A stretch of 64,000 bases of DNA from Enterococcus avium ATCC 14025. Lineage in GTDB: Bacteria; Bacillota; Bacilli; Lactobacillales; Enterococcaceae. Below the pieces are notes generated by a model. The model did not search any database. It was not told the DNA's origin and worked only from the letters and a program-made list of their open reading frames with translations. Position 1 is the first letter of the stretch; every line of letters begins with the position of its first letter. Positions 23,631-32,991 of this stretch are shown here, piece by piece. Where the stretch lies: the NCBI RefSeq assembly GCF_000406965.1, contig NZ_KE136362.1, forward strand, positions 524,343-588,342, given 5' to 3'. The position numbers were made by a program, and so were the translations under genes.

Positions 23631-25574
23631 TTACAATTGCTTAATCTGCTTTAAGAAATTTTGAAAGTCGCTTTGCTGTAGAATCGCTTGCTGGATATCC
23701 TCGCGTTCCATTAATTCCAGCAGCAGACTGTAGATTTCCTCTGTATCTTCGTAGTCTTCTTTACTAATGGCAAACAGGAAAACAAATTTAACTAGATCGC
23801 CGTCGCCCCAATCCACACCTTCAGGCAGTACCGCGACGGCTACCGCTGAGCGCTTGGCCAATAGGGACATTGGATGGGGAATTGCCAACCATTCATTGAT
23901 ATTTGTTTGATTGATGGCTTCCCGCTTCATAATACTGTCATGGAAATCTTCAGGAATAAAATCTAGCTTGAATAATTGCTGCGTCATTTTTTTGAGCAGC
24001 TGCTCTTTGTTCTCTACGTCACCGTAAAAATAAAACTCCTCTCGAAACAACGAATAAATTTCACCGTTCGCTTCATTAAAATTCGCTATGAAGTTCTCGA
24101 TTTTAACGATTTCTTTATCTAATTTTGCCATATTGATATAGATATGAGGAACACTTAATTGCTCTAGCGGCACGGTCGTAATGATAAAATCAATCGTGGA
24201 TAGATTGCATTGCTGCAGCTCTACATAGGAAAACCGATCCACTACCTCAAGGGTATCCTGATAATTCTTATTGATCTTGGCTTCGATAATCCGGCTCATA
24301 GCGCGTCCTGTTCCGCAGACAAGAATCACTCGATATTTTCGATTATTGCTGACAGAGTTTCGTTCCATTGCTCCTGCGATATGCAAGGCGATGTAGCCCA
24401 CCTCGTCTTGTGAAAAATACAATCCATGCTTTTCCCCTAATATTTCTAAGTGGGTCAGGCATAAATCATAAGCCTGGGGAAAGGACTTTTTAATCGTCGC
24501 CAACAGAGGATTGCTGCGGCGGGCCTCCATCAGGTTCATATTAATAAAGCCTTCAATATGTGAGGTTAGATCCTCCACCAGTGTTGCGTCCTGAACCCAA
24601 TCGAAGTTCGACGTACGTTTAATCACCTGCAATAACTCTTCAACGAGGGTTTTCGCGGTTTCTGTCGAAGAGGTGCTTGTCAGTTCCGTTTCCACCAGAC
24701 GTGGTGCATTTAATGCCAAGTAGTACGTAAAATATTCCTTTTCAGCAGCAGTTAATTGAATGTCGAAGGCGCGATCAATTTCGCCCAAAAAACGACTGAG
24801 AGCATCTTTAGCTTCCTGCTTCAAGATAGGAACGCGTACAGGAAAATCAGTGATGACATGCCCATCAAGAAAACGACTTAACGCTAAGGCAAAATGAGAA
24901 AGAATATTCTTATGATAATAATCCGAATCCAATAATCCCAAAGGCGCGAGGGATTCAAGCTCCAGCTGTTGTAAGAGGTCAAGATCGATATTGTCAAATA
25001 GAGCCAACTCCATCTCCGTAAAGCCCACTAGATATTCCTGTAAATCTTTTTCGATCAATAAATCGCTGATTGCCTGCCGCTTTGCAAATTCATTCCCTAG
25101 AAGCTCAAACCCAATGTTGGGACGATTGATGATCTTCAATTGATAGGTCAACAAATTGTCGCGAGCTGTTTTTAAATAAGAGTAAAAGGTATTTTTGCTA
25201 ATGAACAGCCGATCCAAAAAATCATCCAACGATAAAGGGGTTTCATTTTTAAATAAAAGGAACAGTAAATAAGCTTGGCGTTCTTCACTGGTCGTTAAAA
25301 AAGATTCCGCAGAGGTCATACTTTCTGTCCACCAGTCGTTGAACTGTTCTTTAGAATGAATCGTCAATAAATAGCCCTGTCCACGAAGGAGAGTGATCGT
25401 GGCACCGACATTGCTTAATAGATCATTTAGATTGGCAATGTCCGTTCGCACGGTTCGCTCAGAAATCGAGAAGCTTTTGGCTAATTCCTTCATCGGCAGC
25501 GGAGTGGTTTGTTTGGCTAATAATTCTAGTAGGTCATCTAAACGTTGATAAGCAAGCTTTGACACGTATTTCAC
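23631..25574 (-). CDS. PRD-containing transcriptional activator with EIIB/EIIA-like domains (MtlR/ManR type)
   Basis: 647 residues. In order: two N-terminal helix-turn-helix domains (about 1-170; ISERTVRTDIANL), two PTS regulation domains (about 190-400, with HFALALSRFLDGH and HLEILGEKHGL), a GatB-like EIIB domain (VCGTGRAMS) and a C-terminal EIIA-2 domain with H567 in IPHP. Phosphorylation of the PRD histidines by HPr and of the EIIA/EIIB sites by the cognate PTS sets its activity. It is divergent from the fructose-type PTS and GH38 genes and is their probable activator. Confidence 0.93.
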   Translation of the reverse strand: MKYVSKLAYQRLDDLLELLAKQTTPLPMKELAKSFSISERTVRTDIANLNDLLSNVGATITLLRGQGYLLTIHSKEQFNDWWTESMTSAESFLTTSEERQAYLLFLLFKNETPLSLDDFLDRLFISKNTFYSYLKTARDNLLTYQLKIINRPNIGFELLGNEFAKRQAISDLLIEKDLQEYLVGFTEMELALFDNIDLDLLQQLELESLAPLGLLDSDYYHKNILSHFALALSRFLDGHVITDFPVRVPILKQEAKDALSRFLGEIDRAFDIQLTAAEKEYFTYYLALNAPRLVETELTSTSSTETAKTLVEELLQVIKRTSNFDWVQDATLVEDLTSHIEGFINMNLMEARRSNPLLATIKKSFPQAYDLCLTHLEILGEKHGLYFSQDEVGYIALHIAGAMERNSVSNNRKYRVILVCGTGRAMSRIIEAKINKNYQDTLEVVDRFSYVELQQCNLSTIDFIITTVPLEQLSVPHIYINMAKLDKEIVKIENFIANFNEANGEIYSLFREEFYFYGDVENKEQLLKKMTQQLFKLDFIPEDFHDSIMKREAINQTNINEWLAIPHPMSLLAKRSAVAVAVLPEGVDWGDGDLVKFVFLFAISKEDYEDTEEIYSLLLELMEREDIQQAILQQSDFQNFLKQIKQL

Positions 25575-25652
25575 CTCCGGTTCTTAACCCAATCATACAA
25601 TATAGAAGAAAAGATTGAAATCGTTCCGTCGTACTGGATTTTTCCAAAAGAG

Positions 25653-25693
25653 TTGGCAATCTCTTTGGAAAACGCTTTACTAATGATTGCCAA
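25653..25693. promoter_or_regulatory. Operator candidate: 9-bp inverted repeat around a cre-like site
   Basis: TTGGCAATC (25653-25661) and GATTGCCAA (25685-25693) are perfect complements, 23 bp apart, in the divergent regulator-PTS gap. Between them GGAAAACGCTTTAC (25667-25680) matches 11 of 14 cre positions. The repeat ends 21 bp before the PTS -35, the usual place for MtlR/ManR activator binding. Confidence 0.55.
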
Positions 25694-25714
25694 ATTAGTT
25701 GGAAATTGGAAGTG

Positions 25715-25767
25715 TTTACACAAAGGCCCAGAACTCGTAAATTAAACGTGTAAAGCGAAACGTTACA
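25715..25767 (+). promoter_or_regulatory. Promoter of the PTS-GH38 operon with a palindrome at the start site
   Basis: TTTACA (25715-25720), 17 bp and TAAATT (25738-25743). Immediately downstream TGTAAAGCGAAACGTTACA (25749-25767) has perfect TGTAA/TTACA ends, resembling an over-long cre. Confidence 0.55.
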
Positions 25768-25806
25768 TGAATCAAAAACTAAACAATTAAGAAAGGGGCT
25801 TCCGAT

Positions 25807-26268
25807 ATGGACTTTAACGAATCAACAATCCTTTTGGATGTAGCGGTCGCTTCGAAGAAAGAACTATTTGAAGTCATTGCGAATTATGCCTATGAATTGG
25901 GATTTGTCGCAAATGCGGCTGAGACCTGCGAAGCTTTTATCGAACGTGAAGCAGAATATTCGACTGGCTTGCAGGATGGCTTTGCGATCCCACATGCGAA
26001 AGCGAAAACCGTTTTGAAGCCGACTGTTTTATTCATTCGCTTGAAACAGGAGATCGAATGGGAGACTTTTGATGATTCCGCGGTGAAAAATATTTTTGCC
26101 CTAATGGTTCCCAAAGAAGACGGAGGAACGGTTCATCTGGAAATGCTGAGTCGGTTGGCGACGGCGTTATTGGAAGAGTCGTTTATCCAGCAGGTTCAAC
26201 GATCAGAAGATAAAACACAATTAGTTGAATTGATCAAAAAAGAAATGATTGGAGAGAGGATCAAATGA
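25807..26268 (+). CDS. PTS fructose-family EIIA
   Basis: 153 residues, the EIIA-2 fold, with phospho-accepting H63 in FAIPHAK and a later HLEMLSRLA helix. It passes phosphate from HPr to the EIIB encoded next. AAGGGG precedes the ATG. The gene overlaps the EIIB start by 4 bp (ATGA). It is the first of three separate PTS genes for the sugar later hydrolysed by the GH38 enzyme. Confidence 0.93.
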   Translation: MDFNESTILLDVAVASKKELFEVIANYAYELGFVANAAETCEAFIEREAEYSTGLQDGFAIPHAKAKTVLKPTVLFIRLKQEIEWETFDDSAVKNIFALMVPKEDGGTVHLEMLSRLATALLEESFIQQVQRSEDKTQLVELIKKEMIGERIK

Positions 26269-26588
26269 AAATAGTAGGAATTTCCGCGTGTCCAGCAGGT
26301 TTGGCACACACACCAATGGCCGCTAAAGCCTTAGAAAAGGCCGGCGCGAAGATGGGCTACGATGTCAAAATCGAACAACAGGGCTCATTAGGACAAGTCA
26401 ATAAGATTAGTACAGAAGAAGCAAAAGAGGCTGATTTTTTACTGTTGGCAACCGATCAAAAGGTGGAGGGACTGGAACGATTTGAAGGAAAACCGCAGCT
26501 GCGCGTGAATATCAATACTTGTATCAAGGCACCAGAGGCTGTTTTGAAGAAATGTATCGCTGCTGTTCAGCAAAGACAAGCAAATTAA
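26265..26588 (+). CDS. PTS fructose-family EIIB
   Basis: 107 residues with the family start MKIVGISACPAGLAHT, phospho-accepting C9, and QGSLG further on. It transfers phosphate to the sugar during uptake through the EIIC encoded 15 bp downstream. Start and upstream stop overlap as ATGA. Confidence 0.94.
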   Translation: MKIVGISACPAGLAHTPMAAKALEKAGAKMGYDVKIEQQGSLGQVNKISTEEAKEADFLLLATDQKVEGLERFEGKPQLRVNINTCIKAPEAVLKKCIAAVQQRQAN

Positions 26589-26603
26589 AGAAAAGGAGCA
26601 AGA

Positions 26604-27707
26604 ATGATGAAGAAAGTTCTAGCAGATTTAAAGGGCCACTTAATGAGTGGGATCAGTTTTGTACTGCCGTTGATTATTGGTGCTTCCCTAGTCGTTGCGA
26701 TCCCGAAAATGATCGCCCTTGGCATGGGGATAACGAGTTTAGATCCATATGCAGAAGCAGAAGGCTTCAAACATGCACTTTATTTGATTGAACAAGTTGG
26801 TTGGACTGGGATTGGCTTGATCAACACTGTATTAGCTGGATTTATTGCTTATTCCATCGGCGATAAGGCTGCATTAGGTGCAGGGTTTATCGGCGGTGCC
26901 GTTGCTTCAAGTACAAATGCCGGTTTTCTTGGTGCGGTAATCGCTGGTTTCTTAGCTGGTTACTTAGTGAAATGGTCGAAGGAAAAAATCAAATTACCAG
27001 AATCATTCTCAGGCGTGATGCCGTTAGTCATCTTACCGTTGATCGCGACCATGTCTGTGGCGATCGTTATGGGGGCACTTTTATCGGAGCCGTTAGCATG
27101 GATTAATACTAGTCTCGTTGATTGGATTCGTAATATGATCGAAAACGATGTGAACAAGATCTTGCTGGCTATGATCATGGGTGCAATGATCGGGTCTGAC
27201 TTAGGCGGACCAGTGAATAAAGCAGCATGGATGGCCGGAAATGTCTTATTAGCAGAAGGTGTTTACTTGCCAGCGATTATCGTTAACGTAGCGATCTGTG
27301 CGGTTCCATTTGGTTATGCCTTGGCTACTTTATTCCACAAAAAACGTTTTAACAACGAACTATTAGATGCCGGTCGCAACAATTTTATCATGGGTTTCAT
27401 CGGAATTACAGAAGGCGCTATTCCTTTTACGTTGGTTAATCCATTACGTTTGGTTCCCATCAATATGCTCGGCGGAGCGATTGCTTCTGGTTTAGGAATT
27501 GCGCTTGGTATGTACGCAAAAATGCCGCCTGTAGGAGGGATTTACGGCTTCTTCACAGTTGGGAATGGCTGGGCGTATCTGATTGGTCTATTCGTCGGAG
27601 CAGCTTTCATCGGCTTTGTCGCACCATTATTCGTTAACTTCAATAAACAGGAAGAACAAACGGATGAAGTTGAATTAGAAGATATTGATATTAGCTTTGA
27701 AAATTAG
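26604..27707 (+). CDS. PTS fructose-family EIIC
   Basis: 367 residues with about nine membrane segments and fructose-family features: LMSGISFVLPLIIGASLVVA, DKAALGAGFIGG, DLGGPVNKAA and FIGITEGAIPF. Two ATGs stand in tandem (26604, 26607) behind AAGGAG; either may be used. The genetic company of a GH38 enzyme suggests mannosyl-glycerate or an alpha-mannoside as substrate, as in the E. coli MngA system. Confidence 0.93.
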   Translation: MMKKVLADLKGHLMSGISFVLPLIIGASLVVAIPKMIALGMGITSLDPYAEAEGFKHALYLIEQVGWTGIGLINTVLAGFIAYSIGDKAALGAGFIGGAVASSTNAGFLGAVIAGFLAGYLVKWSKEKIKLPESFSGVMPLVILPLIATMSVAIVMGALLSEPLAWINTSLVDWIRNMIENDVNKILLAMIMGAMIGSDLGGPVNKAAWMAGNVLLAEGVYLPAIIVNVAICAVPFGYALATLFHKKRFNNELLDAGRNNFIMGFIGITEGAIPFTLVNPLRLVPINMLGGAIASGLGIALGMYAKMPPVGGIYGFFTVGNGWAYLIGLFVGAAFIGFVAPLFVNFNKQEEQTDEVELEDIDISFEN

Positions 27708-27743
27708 CAAAAAAAGTTAGTTCGCTAAACTAGACAAAAAATT

Positions 27744-27784
27744 AATAGGCACTGACGATGCAGATCGTTGAGTGCCTATTTTAA
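27744..27784 (+). terminator. Hairpin between the EIIC and GH38 genes
   Basis: AATAGGCACT (27744-27753) and AGTGCCTATT (27771-27780) enclose a second stem ACGAT/ATCGT, followed by TTTAAT. It is strong in stem but short in T-run, so it may be a partial terminator or a processing site that lowers GH38 expression relative to the PTS. Confidence 0.55.
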
Positions 27785-27805
27785 TCAAACGAGAGGAATT
27801 TTTAC

Positions 27806-30481
27806 ATGAAAAAAACAGTACACGTTGTACCTCACAGTCATTGGGATCGCGAATGGTATTTCACCACCAGCCGATCAAAAATTTACTTGATGCATGATTT
27901 AAAAAAAGTTTTAGAGCAGCTAGAGAAGGACAATCCTTACGATAGTTTTATTTTAGACGGACAGGCTTCGTTATTGGATGATTACTTGAAATGGCGTCCG
28001 CAGGATCAAGCGCGAATTAGAACGCTGGTTCAGCAGGGCAAGCTGATCATTGGTCCTTGGTATACGCAAACCGATCAGCTGGTGATTTCAGGCGAAAGCA
28101 TTGTCCGCAATATGCTGTACGGCATGAAGATTTGTGAAGAGTTCGGGGACTACATGAATGTTGGTTACGTACCGGATTCCTTCGGACAAGCAGCCAGCAT
28201 GCCACAGATTTATCGCGAGTTTGGGATCAGCGATACGATGTTTTGGCGCGGGGTGAGTGACGATGATGTGACGCATACCGAATACACTTGGCGCGGGGAA
28301 GACGGCTCCGTTGTGAACGTGTATCAGATCCCCAGCGGCTATTACATTGGCGGGGCGATTCCTGAGCGGGAAGCAGATTTAGCCGAGTTCCTGCATCAAG
28401 AGCCTTTTAAAACGACGTGGGGTCGCAGCGCAACGGATCAGGTTTATTTTCCGAATGGCTTTGACCAAGCACCGGTGAGAGAAAACCTGCCGGAGTTAGT
28501 CGAACAAATGAATGAGCTTTACCAAGGGGAATATGAGCTGCAATTTTCAACGATTGAAAAATACATCGCGGCAGTCAAAGAACGCCATCCGGAATTAGAA
28601 GAAGTTGCCGGTGAGCTGATCAACGGAAAGTTGATGCGTATCCACAAAACGATTTTCTCTTCACGGCCAGACTTGAAGGCACTGAATACGCAAATTCAGC
28701 ATTATCTGGTAAATGTGATGGAGCCAGTGTTGACGATGGCGATGCAATTAGGTTTTGAATACCCCGTAGAAACAGTTAAGGAAATTTGGAAGCTGATGTT
28801 TGAGAATGCGGCACACGATTCGATCGGTTCCTGTGTGTCGGATACGACAAATGAGGATGTCTATATGCGCTACAAACAAGCGCGAGATATTTCCATGAAC
28901 CTAGTAGAATTAACATTACGTCAAATCTCAACCGCCATCAATAATCCGCAGACACAAGAAATCACGTTTACGCTGTTTAATACCTACGACACTGCGCGTG
29001 AAGGCGTGATCGAAGCAGAAGTTTATCTACCGCAAAAGACATTTGCGATCCTCGATCAAGCAGGAAATTTCTTGCCTTATACGATCCTAGAACTGATCGA
29101 TCAGACGGAATATGTTCTGAACCAAGGGAATATCTTGAATTCCGTCAAAGAAATCTATTTGCCGGAAAAAGTCTATAAAGCCAAAGTCGCGATCGAAACG
29201 ACCACGGTACCAAGCATTGGCTATACCCAGTTGACGATTGATCTAAAAGGCGATAGCAGTGCACCCTTACAAGCCGCTTCGAATACGATGATCGAAAATG
29301 AGTATTATCAAATCACGATCAACCCGAATGGCTCACTCGATATTTTGGACAAGGCCAATGATATTCTCTACAAGAATCAAGGAATCATTGAGGAAAATGG
29401 CGATGATGGCGACTCCTTCAATTATTCGCCGCCAGTTAAGGATTGGACGATTTCATCGACTGATGTTGACCCTAAAATCACGATCCAACAATCCGATATT
29501 TATCAATCGGTACGTTTAGAATTCTTGTTGAAGGTTCCTCAAAACTTGAGTGAACGGTCTGAGAAACAGGCGACAGCGGAATTACCGATCGTTCTTGAAT
29601 TAGTCTTGAAGAAAAATTCGCCGATCATTGATTTCAATTTGACGGTGGACAATCAAGCCGTGGATAGTCATCGGGTCTGTGTTTTGTTTGATACTGGGAT
29701 CACCTCGAAATTCTCGATCGCTGATCAGCAATTCGGCACGTTGCAGCGTCCAGTTGTTTTTGAAAAAGAAATGGCTCTATGGGAAGCCAACAAAGAGCAA
29801 TGGAATGAACAGCCGATCGCCATCGAAACCTGCCAGTCTTTTGTCGGTTTATTCGATGAGACGCATGGCGTTGCAGTGATGCCAAAAGGAGTGCGGGAAT
29901 ATGAAATCGTTGGTGAGGACTATGACACAATTCGCTTAACGATTTTCCGGACCTATGGCTTCATGGGGAAAGAAAATCTGATGTATCGTCCTGGAAGGGC
30001 ATCAGGCGAAACGGTGATCGCCACCCCAGACGCGCAATGTCATAAGACGATGAGCTTTGATTTTTCGGTTGCTTACTTTGCGCAAGGCTTTGATCAAGCC
30101 AACGTAGCTCAACTTGCCAAACAAGCTGTGACTCCGATAGAACTGTATCAATACGCGGAATTCTTAAACTCGCGTCTGATCTTTACGCTAGGTGATGTCG
30201 AACCTACGCTACCCGCTGAATTCAGCCTTTTTGAGATTACAGGAAATCTGACGCTGAGTGTTTTGAAAAAAGCCGAAGATCGCCCGGGCTATATTATTCG
30301 GTTGTATAATGGTTTGCTTATTGAAGAGGGATACGCAACGATCACCTTCAAGCATGAAATCAAAATTGCGGAAAAAGTTGATTTGAAAGAAAAAACAAAG
30401 GAACCGCTGCCAATAATTAATGATACAATAGAACTCGAGAACATCGGGCACGCGAAATTCGTGACCTTGTATGTTGAATAA
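27806..30481 (+). CDS. GH38 alpha-mannosidase / mannosylglycerate hydrolase
   Basis: 891 residues, cytoplasmic, no signal peptide. The N-terminal HSHWDREW carries zinc ligands H12 and D14, and the nucleophile is D124 in VPDSFGQ. The later zinc/acid region AAHDSIGSC and a C-terminal beta-sandwich are present. Length and start match MngB and streptococcal GH38 enzymes. It hydrolyses the phosphorylated mannoside brought in by the PTS. GAGAGGAA precedes the ATG. The exact linkage (2-O-mannosylglycerate or alpha-1,3/1,6-mannobiose) is not decidable from sequence. Confidence 0.93.
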   Translation: MKKTVHVVPHSHWDREWYFTTSRSKIYLMHDLKKVLEQLEKDNPYDSFILDGQASLLDDYLKWRPQDQARIRTLVQQGKLIIGPWYTQTDQLVISGESIVRNMLYGMKICEEFGDYMNVGYVPDSFGQAASMPQIYREFGISDTMFWRGVSDDDVTHTEYTWRGEDGSVVNVYQIPSGYYIGGAIPEREADLAEFLHQEPFKTTWGRSATDQVYFPNGFDQAPVRENLPELVEQMNELYQGEYELQFSTIEKYIAAVKERHPELEEVAGELINGKLMRIHKTIFSSRPDLKALNTQIQHYLVNVMEPVLTMAMQLGFEYPVETVKEIWKLMFENAAHDSIGSCVSDTTNEDVYMRYKQARDISMNLVELTLRQISTAINNPQTQEITFTLFNTYDTAREGVIEAEVYLPQKTFAILDQAGNFLPYTILELIDQTEYVLNQGNILNSVKEIYLPEKVYKAKVAIETTTVPSIGYTQLTIDLKGDSSAPLQAASNTMIENEYYQITINPNGSLDILDKANDILYKNQGIIEENGDDGDSFNYSPPVKDWTISSTDVDPKITIQQSDIYQSVRLEFLLKVPQNLSERSEKQATAELPIVLELVLKKNSPIIDFNLTVDNQAVDSHRVCVLFDTGITSKFSIADQQFGTLQRPVVFEKEMALWEANKEQWNEQPIAIETCQSFVGLFDETHGVAVMPKGVREYEIVGEDYDTIRLTIFRTYGFMGKENLMYRPGRASGETVIATPDAQCHKTMSFDFSVAYFAQGFDQANVAQLAKQAVTPIELYQYAEFLNSRLIFTLGDVEPTLPAEFSLFEITGNLTLSVLKKAEDRPGYIIRLYNGLLIEEGYATITFKHEIKIAEKVDLKEKTKEPLPIINDTIELENIGHAKFVTLYVE

Positions 30482-30507
30482 ATCTAAATGATTGTGAGTG
30501 AAGCTTA

Positions 30508-31386
30508 GTGGAAAAATTATTTGGCGGGATCGAGGCCGGCGGAACAAAATTTGTTTGTGCAGTGGGAAATAATGATCTGGAAATCGTGGAGCGGGTCAGT
30601 TATCCGACGACTACTCCAGAAGAGACGATGGCATTAGTGATCAGCTTCTTCAAGCAGTATGAAGAGCAATTAGTCAGTATTGGTGTGGGGTCATTTGGGC
30701 CGATCGATATTCATCGCGATTCAAAAACCTATGGTTACATTACGTCAACACCAAAATTGGCTTGGCAGAATTTTGATTTTGTCGGCACCATGAAAAAGGA
30801 ATTCGATTTACCGATCGCTTGGACGACTGATGTGAACGCAGCTTGTTATGGCGAATATGTAAAGGGTCGCGGCGATGGCGTGAACAGTGTCGTGTATTAT
30901 ACCATTGGTACTGGCATCGGCGGCGGCGCGTTGCAAAAAGGCAATTTTATTGAAGGCTTCAGTCATCCAGAAATGGGTCATGTGTTAGTAAGCCGCAATC
31001 CTGAAGATGATTTTGAAGGAAGCTGTCCTTTCCACGGACATTGTTTAGAAGGAATGGCGGCAGGTCCAGCGATTGAAAAACGTTTAGGACGCAAAGGTCA
31101 GGACTTAAGCGAAGACGATCCATATTGGGACATTGAAGCGGATTACATCGCACAATGTGCCTACAATACGACCTTGATGTTTTCACCAGATGTGATCATC
31201 TTTGGCGGCGGTGTGATGCAGCAGGAGCATTTAGTTAAAAAGGTTCGCGTGCGTTTCAAAGAATTAGTGAATGATTATGTAAAAACACCTGAATTAGAAG
31301 ATTATATTGTGACACCAAAGCTTGGTAATAATGCCGGAACAATTGGCTGTTTAGCTTTAGCCAGAGAAGCGAAATTACATTCATAA
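30508..31386 (+). CDS. ROK-family sugar kinase (fructokinase/mannokinase)
   Basis: 292 residues with an N-terminal phosphate loop (GGIEAGGTKF), catalytic D108 in TTDVNAA, GTGIGGG, and the zinc site H158, C173, H176, C179 (CPFHGHC) of ROK fructokinases. It phosphorylates the free hexose released by the GH38 enzyme. The start is GTG with a weak ribosome site, 26 bp after the GH38 stop. A strong terminator follows. A similar GH38-ROK pairing is known in streptococci. Confidence 0.92.
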   Translation: MEKLFGGIEAGGTKFVCAVGNNDLEIVERVSYPTTTPEETMALVISFFKQYEEQLVSIGVGSFGPIDIHRDSKTYGYITSTPKLAWQNFDFVGTMKKEFDLPIAWTTDVNAACYGEYVKGRGDGVNSVVYYTIGTGIGGGALQKGNFIEGFSHPEMGHVLVSRNPEDDFEGSCPFHGHCLEGMAAGPAIEKRLGRKGQDLSEDDPYWDIEADYIAQCAYNTTLMFSPDVIIFGGGVMQQEHLVKKVRVRFKELVNDYVKTPELEDYIVTPKLGNNAGTIGCLALAREAKLHS

Positions 31387-31395
31387 TAAAATAAG

Positions 31396-31446
31396 CTCCG
31401 TCAACTCGCTCTTAGTAAGCTACTGAGCGAGTTGGCGGAGTTTTTT
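31396..31446 (+). terminator. Strong terminator of the PTS-GH38-ROK operon
   Basis: CTCCGTCAACTCGCTC pairs with GAGCGAGTTGGCGGAG (one G-U), followed by TTTTTT. Confidence 0.92.
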
Positions 31447-31517
31447 AAGTGCGTATTCCTTCTGATTCGTTTTGAGAGTTGCTATAATTTAGATAGAAAT
31501 CGAACGGAGGACGTACG

Positions 31518-31943
31518 ATGAAGGAGAATTATTTCTTAAAATTCGAAAAAGCGATCAGTACGGTCGTGGATATATTATTAGCTGTATTGATAATTGTTGT
31601 TGTCATTGTCATGGGGGAAGGCATCATCAATATGATCATGCACGTGATTCCATTGAATAATGTATCGGAATTGACCCTCTTGATTGATGAAATCGCGACG
31701 CTGTTCATTTTATTGGAAGTCATATTGATGCTGCTGCGTTACATCAAGGAAGGGCATCATATTCCTGTTCGTTACTTGATTCTAATCAGTATTACCGCCA
31801 TCCTGCGGGAGCTATTACTGGCTCACGGAAACGGAACGAATTCTTTGTTATTATCTATCTCGATTTTGGTTTTGGTGGGTGTCTTATTCATTTTGGAAAA
31901 GGTCAAGGCCTTTCATAAGGGTGAAAGCCGCATAGAAAAATAA
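31518..31943 (+). CDS. PsiE-family membrane protein
   Basis: 141 residues with four hydrophobic helices and the PsiE features LIDEIATLFILLEVILMLLRYI (shown in part: DEIATLFILLE) and HHIPVRYLILI. PsiE of E. coli is induced by phosphate starvation; its biochemical role is unknown. An extended -10 (TGCTATAAT, near 31482-31490) and GGAGGACG support an independent gene. The stop is directly followed by a bidirectional terminator. Confidence 0.85.
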   Translation: MKENYFLKFEKAISTVVDILLAVLIIVVVIVMGEGIINMIMHVIPLNNVSELTLLIDEIATLFILLEVILMLLRYIKEGHHIPVRYLILISITAILRELLLAHGNGTNSLLLSISILVLVGVLFILEKVKAFHKGESRIEK

Positions 31944-31981
31944 AATGGCTTCGTACCAATATTGGTACAAAACCATTTTTT
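31941..31981. terminator. Bidirectional terminator between psiE-like and TSUP genes
   Basis: The palindrome GTACCAATATTGGTAC is extended by AATGG/CCATT and followed by TTTTTT; A-rich sequence precedes it for the opposite strand. Confidence 0.85.
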
Positions 31982-31996
31982 GATAAACAGAGCGAT

Positions 31997-32872
31997 TTAA
32001 GCCGCTGCCGTTTTCCGTGATTTTAGAATGTATTGAATACCTGTATAGAAAATAATAACAATAACTAAATAAGTGACCATTGAAATGTCTAAGTTCATCA
32101 AAAATTGTGACGCGATGATAACGCCGGGAATCCCGCCGATCGTGATCGCCAAGGCAATTTTTCTAGAATAAGCTTTTTCACGAATGAAGTTGATACTAGC
32201 GACTGGTTGAAGTCCCGCGCATGAACACATCATGATAGGAAAAGCAGCTAATGGTGTCATTCCTAGCATGTAGACCATCGCCATACATGGCGCATATAGC
32301 CCAACACCAACCGTCATCAAGGCACCGAATAAGAAGTTGCCGATGATACCGATGACTAATTTCCCCCCGCTTAATCCCATCGCGGTATTTCCTTTACCCA
32401 ATAAGGCAATGACTTCCGTTTGACGTAGCAACATCAAAATCGCTGTAATCAATAATGCCCAACCAATCCATTTTTGAACCGCTGTTTCGGATAGCTTAGT
32501 AACATATCTTGATCCGAACCAAGAGCCGACGATCGCCGCTAAGATTAAAGCGACTAAAGTCAACGCATCAACTTTGATAACTGTGACGAAAATCACAGCT
32601 TCAGTCAAGACAGGGATCGCGTGCCCAACATTTAAAATTCCAGGTAATTTTCGATCATCAGTATTTTGTTTCGTAACATTTAACATCATGGTGGTGAGTG
32701 CAAAACTCCCAATTCCAATCGTATCTGCAAAATCTGCAATGAAGCCAATAATTCCGCTAATTAGCCAATTTCCTGGACCTAAATCATCGCGATGGGTCAC
32801 AACATCGCGCACAAGCATGATTGCTTGAAAGATCATCAGTCCAATTAAAATATAAAAAATAATCTGTGCCAT
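31997..32872 (-). CDS. TSUP (TauE/SafE) family transporter
   Basis: From the ATG at 32872 (GGGAGG four bases upstream) the protein has 291 residues and eight or nine membrane helices. The N-terminal repeat GIIGFIADFADTIGIGSFALTT and the second repeat GNFLFGALMTVGVGLYAPCMAMVYMLG (given in part: GVGLYAPCMAM) are typical of TSUP proteins, which export sulfite, sulfoacetate or related anions. An in-frame ATG at 32956 would add a 28-residue extension lacking a ribosome site. It follows a LysR gene on the same strand, which may control it. Confidence 0.88.
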   Translation of the reverse strand: MAQIIFYILIGLMIFQAIMLVRDVVTHRDDLGPGNWLISGIIGFIADFADTIGIGSFALTTMMLNVTKQNTDDRKLPGILNVGHAIPVLTEAVIFVTVIKVDALTLVALILAAIVGSWFGSRYVTKLSETAVQKWIGWALLITAILMLLRQTEVIALLGKGNTAMGLSGGKLVIGIIGNFLFGALMTVGVGLYAPCMAMVYMLGMTPLAAFPIMMCSCAGLQPVASINFIREKAYSRKIALAITIGGIPGVIIASQFLMNLDISMVTYLVIVIIFYTGIQYILKSRKTAAA

Positions 32873-32991
32873 AAATCCTCCCGTAGGTCTTTTTCTTATA
32901 ATTATAACAATAAACGAAATAGAAAAACCATAAAATTCGAAAAAATTGTGATTCATTGAACGATCGCAAGAAAAAATAAGTCCGATTTAGC

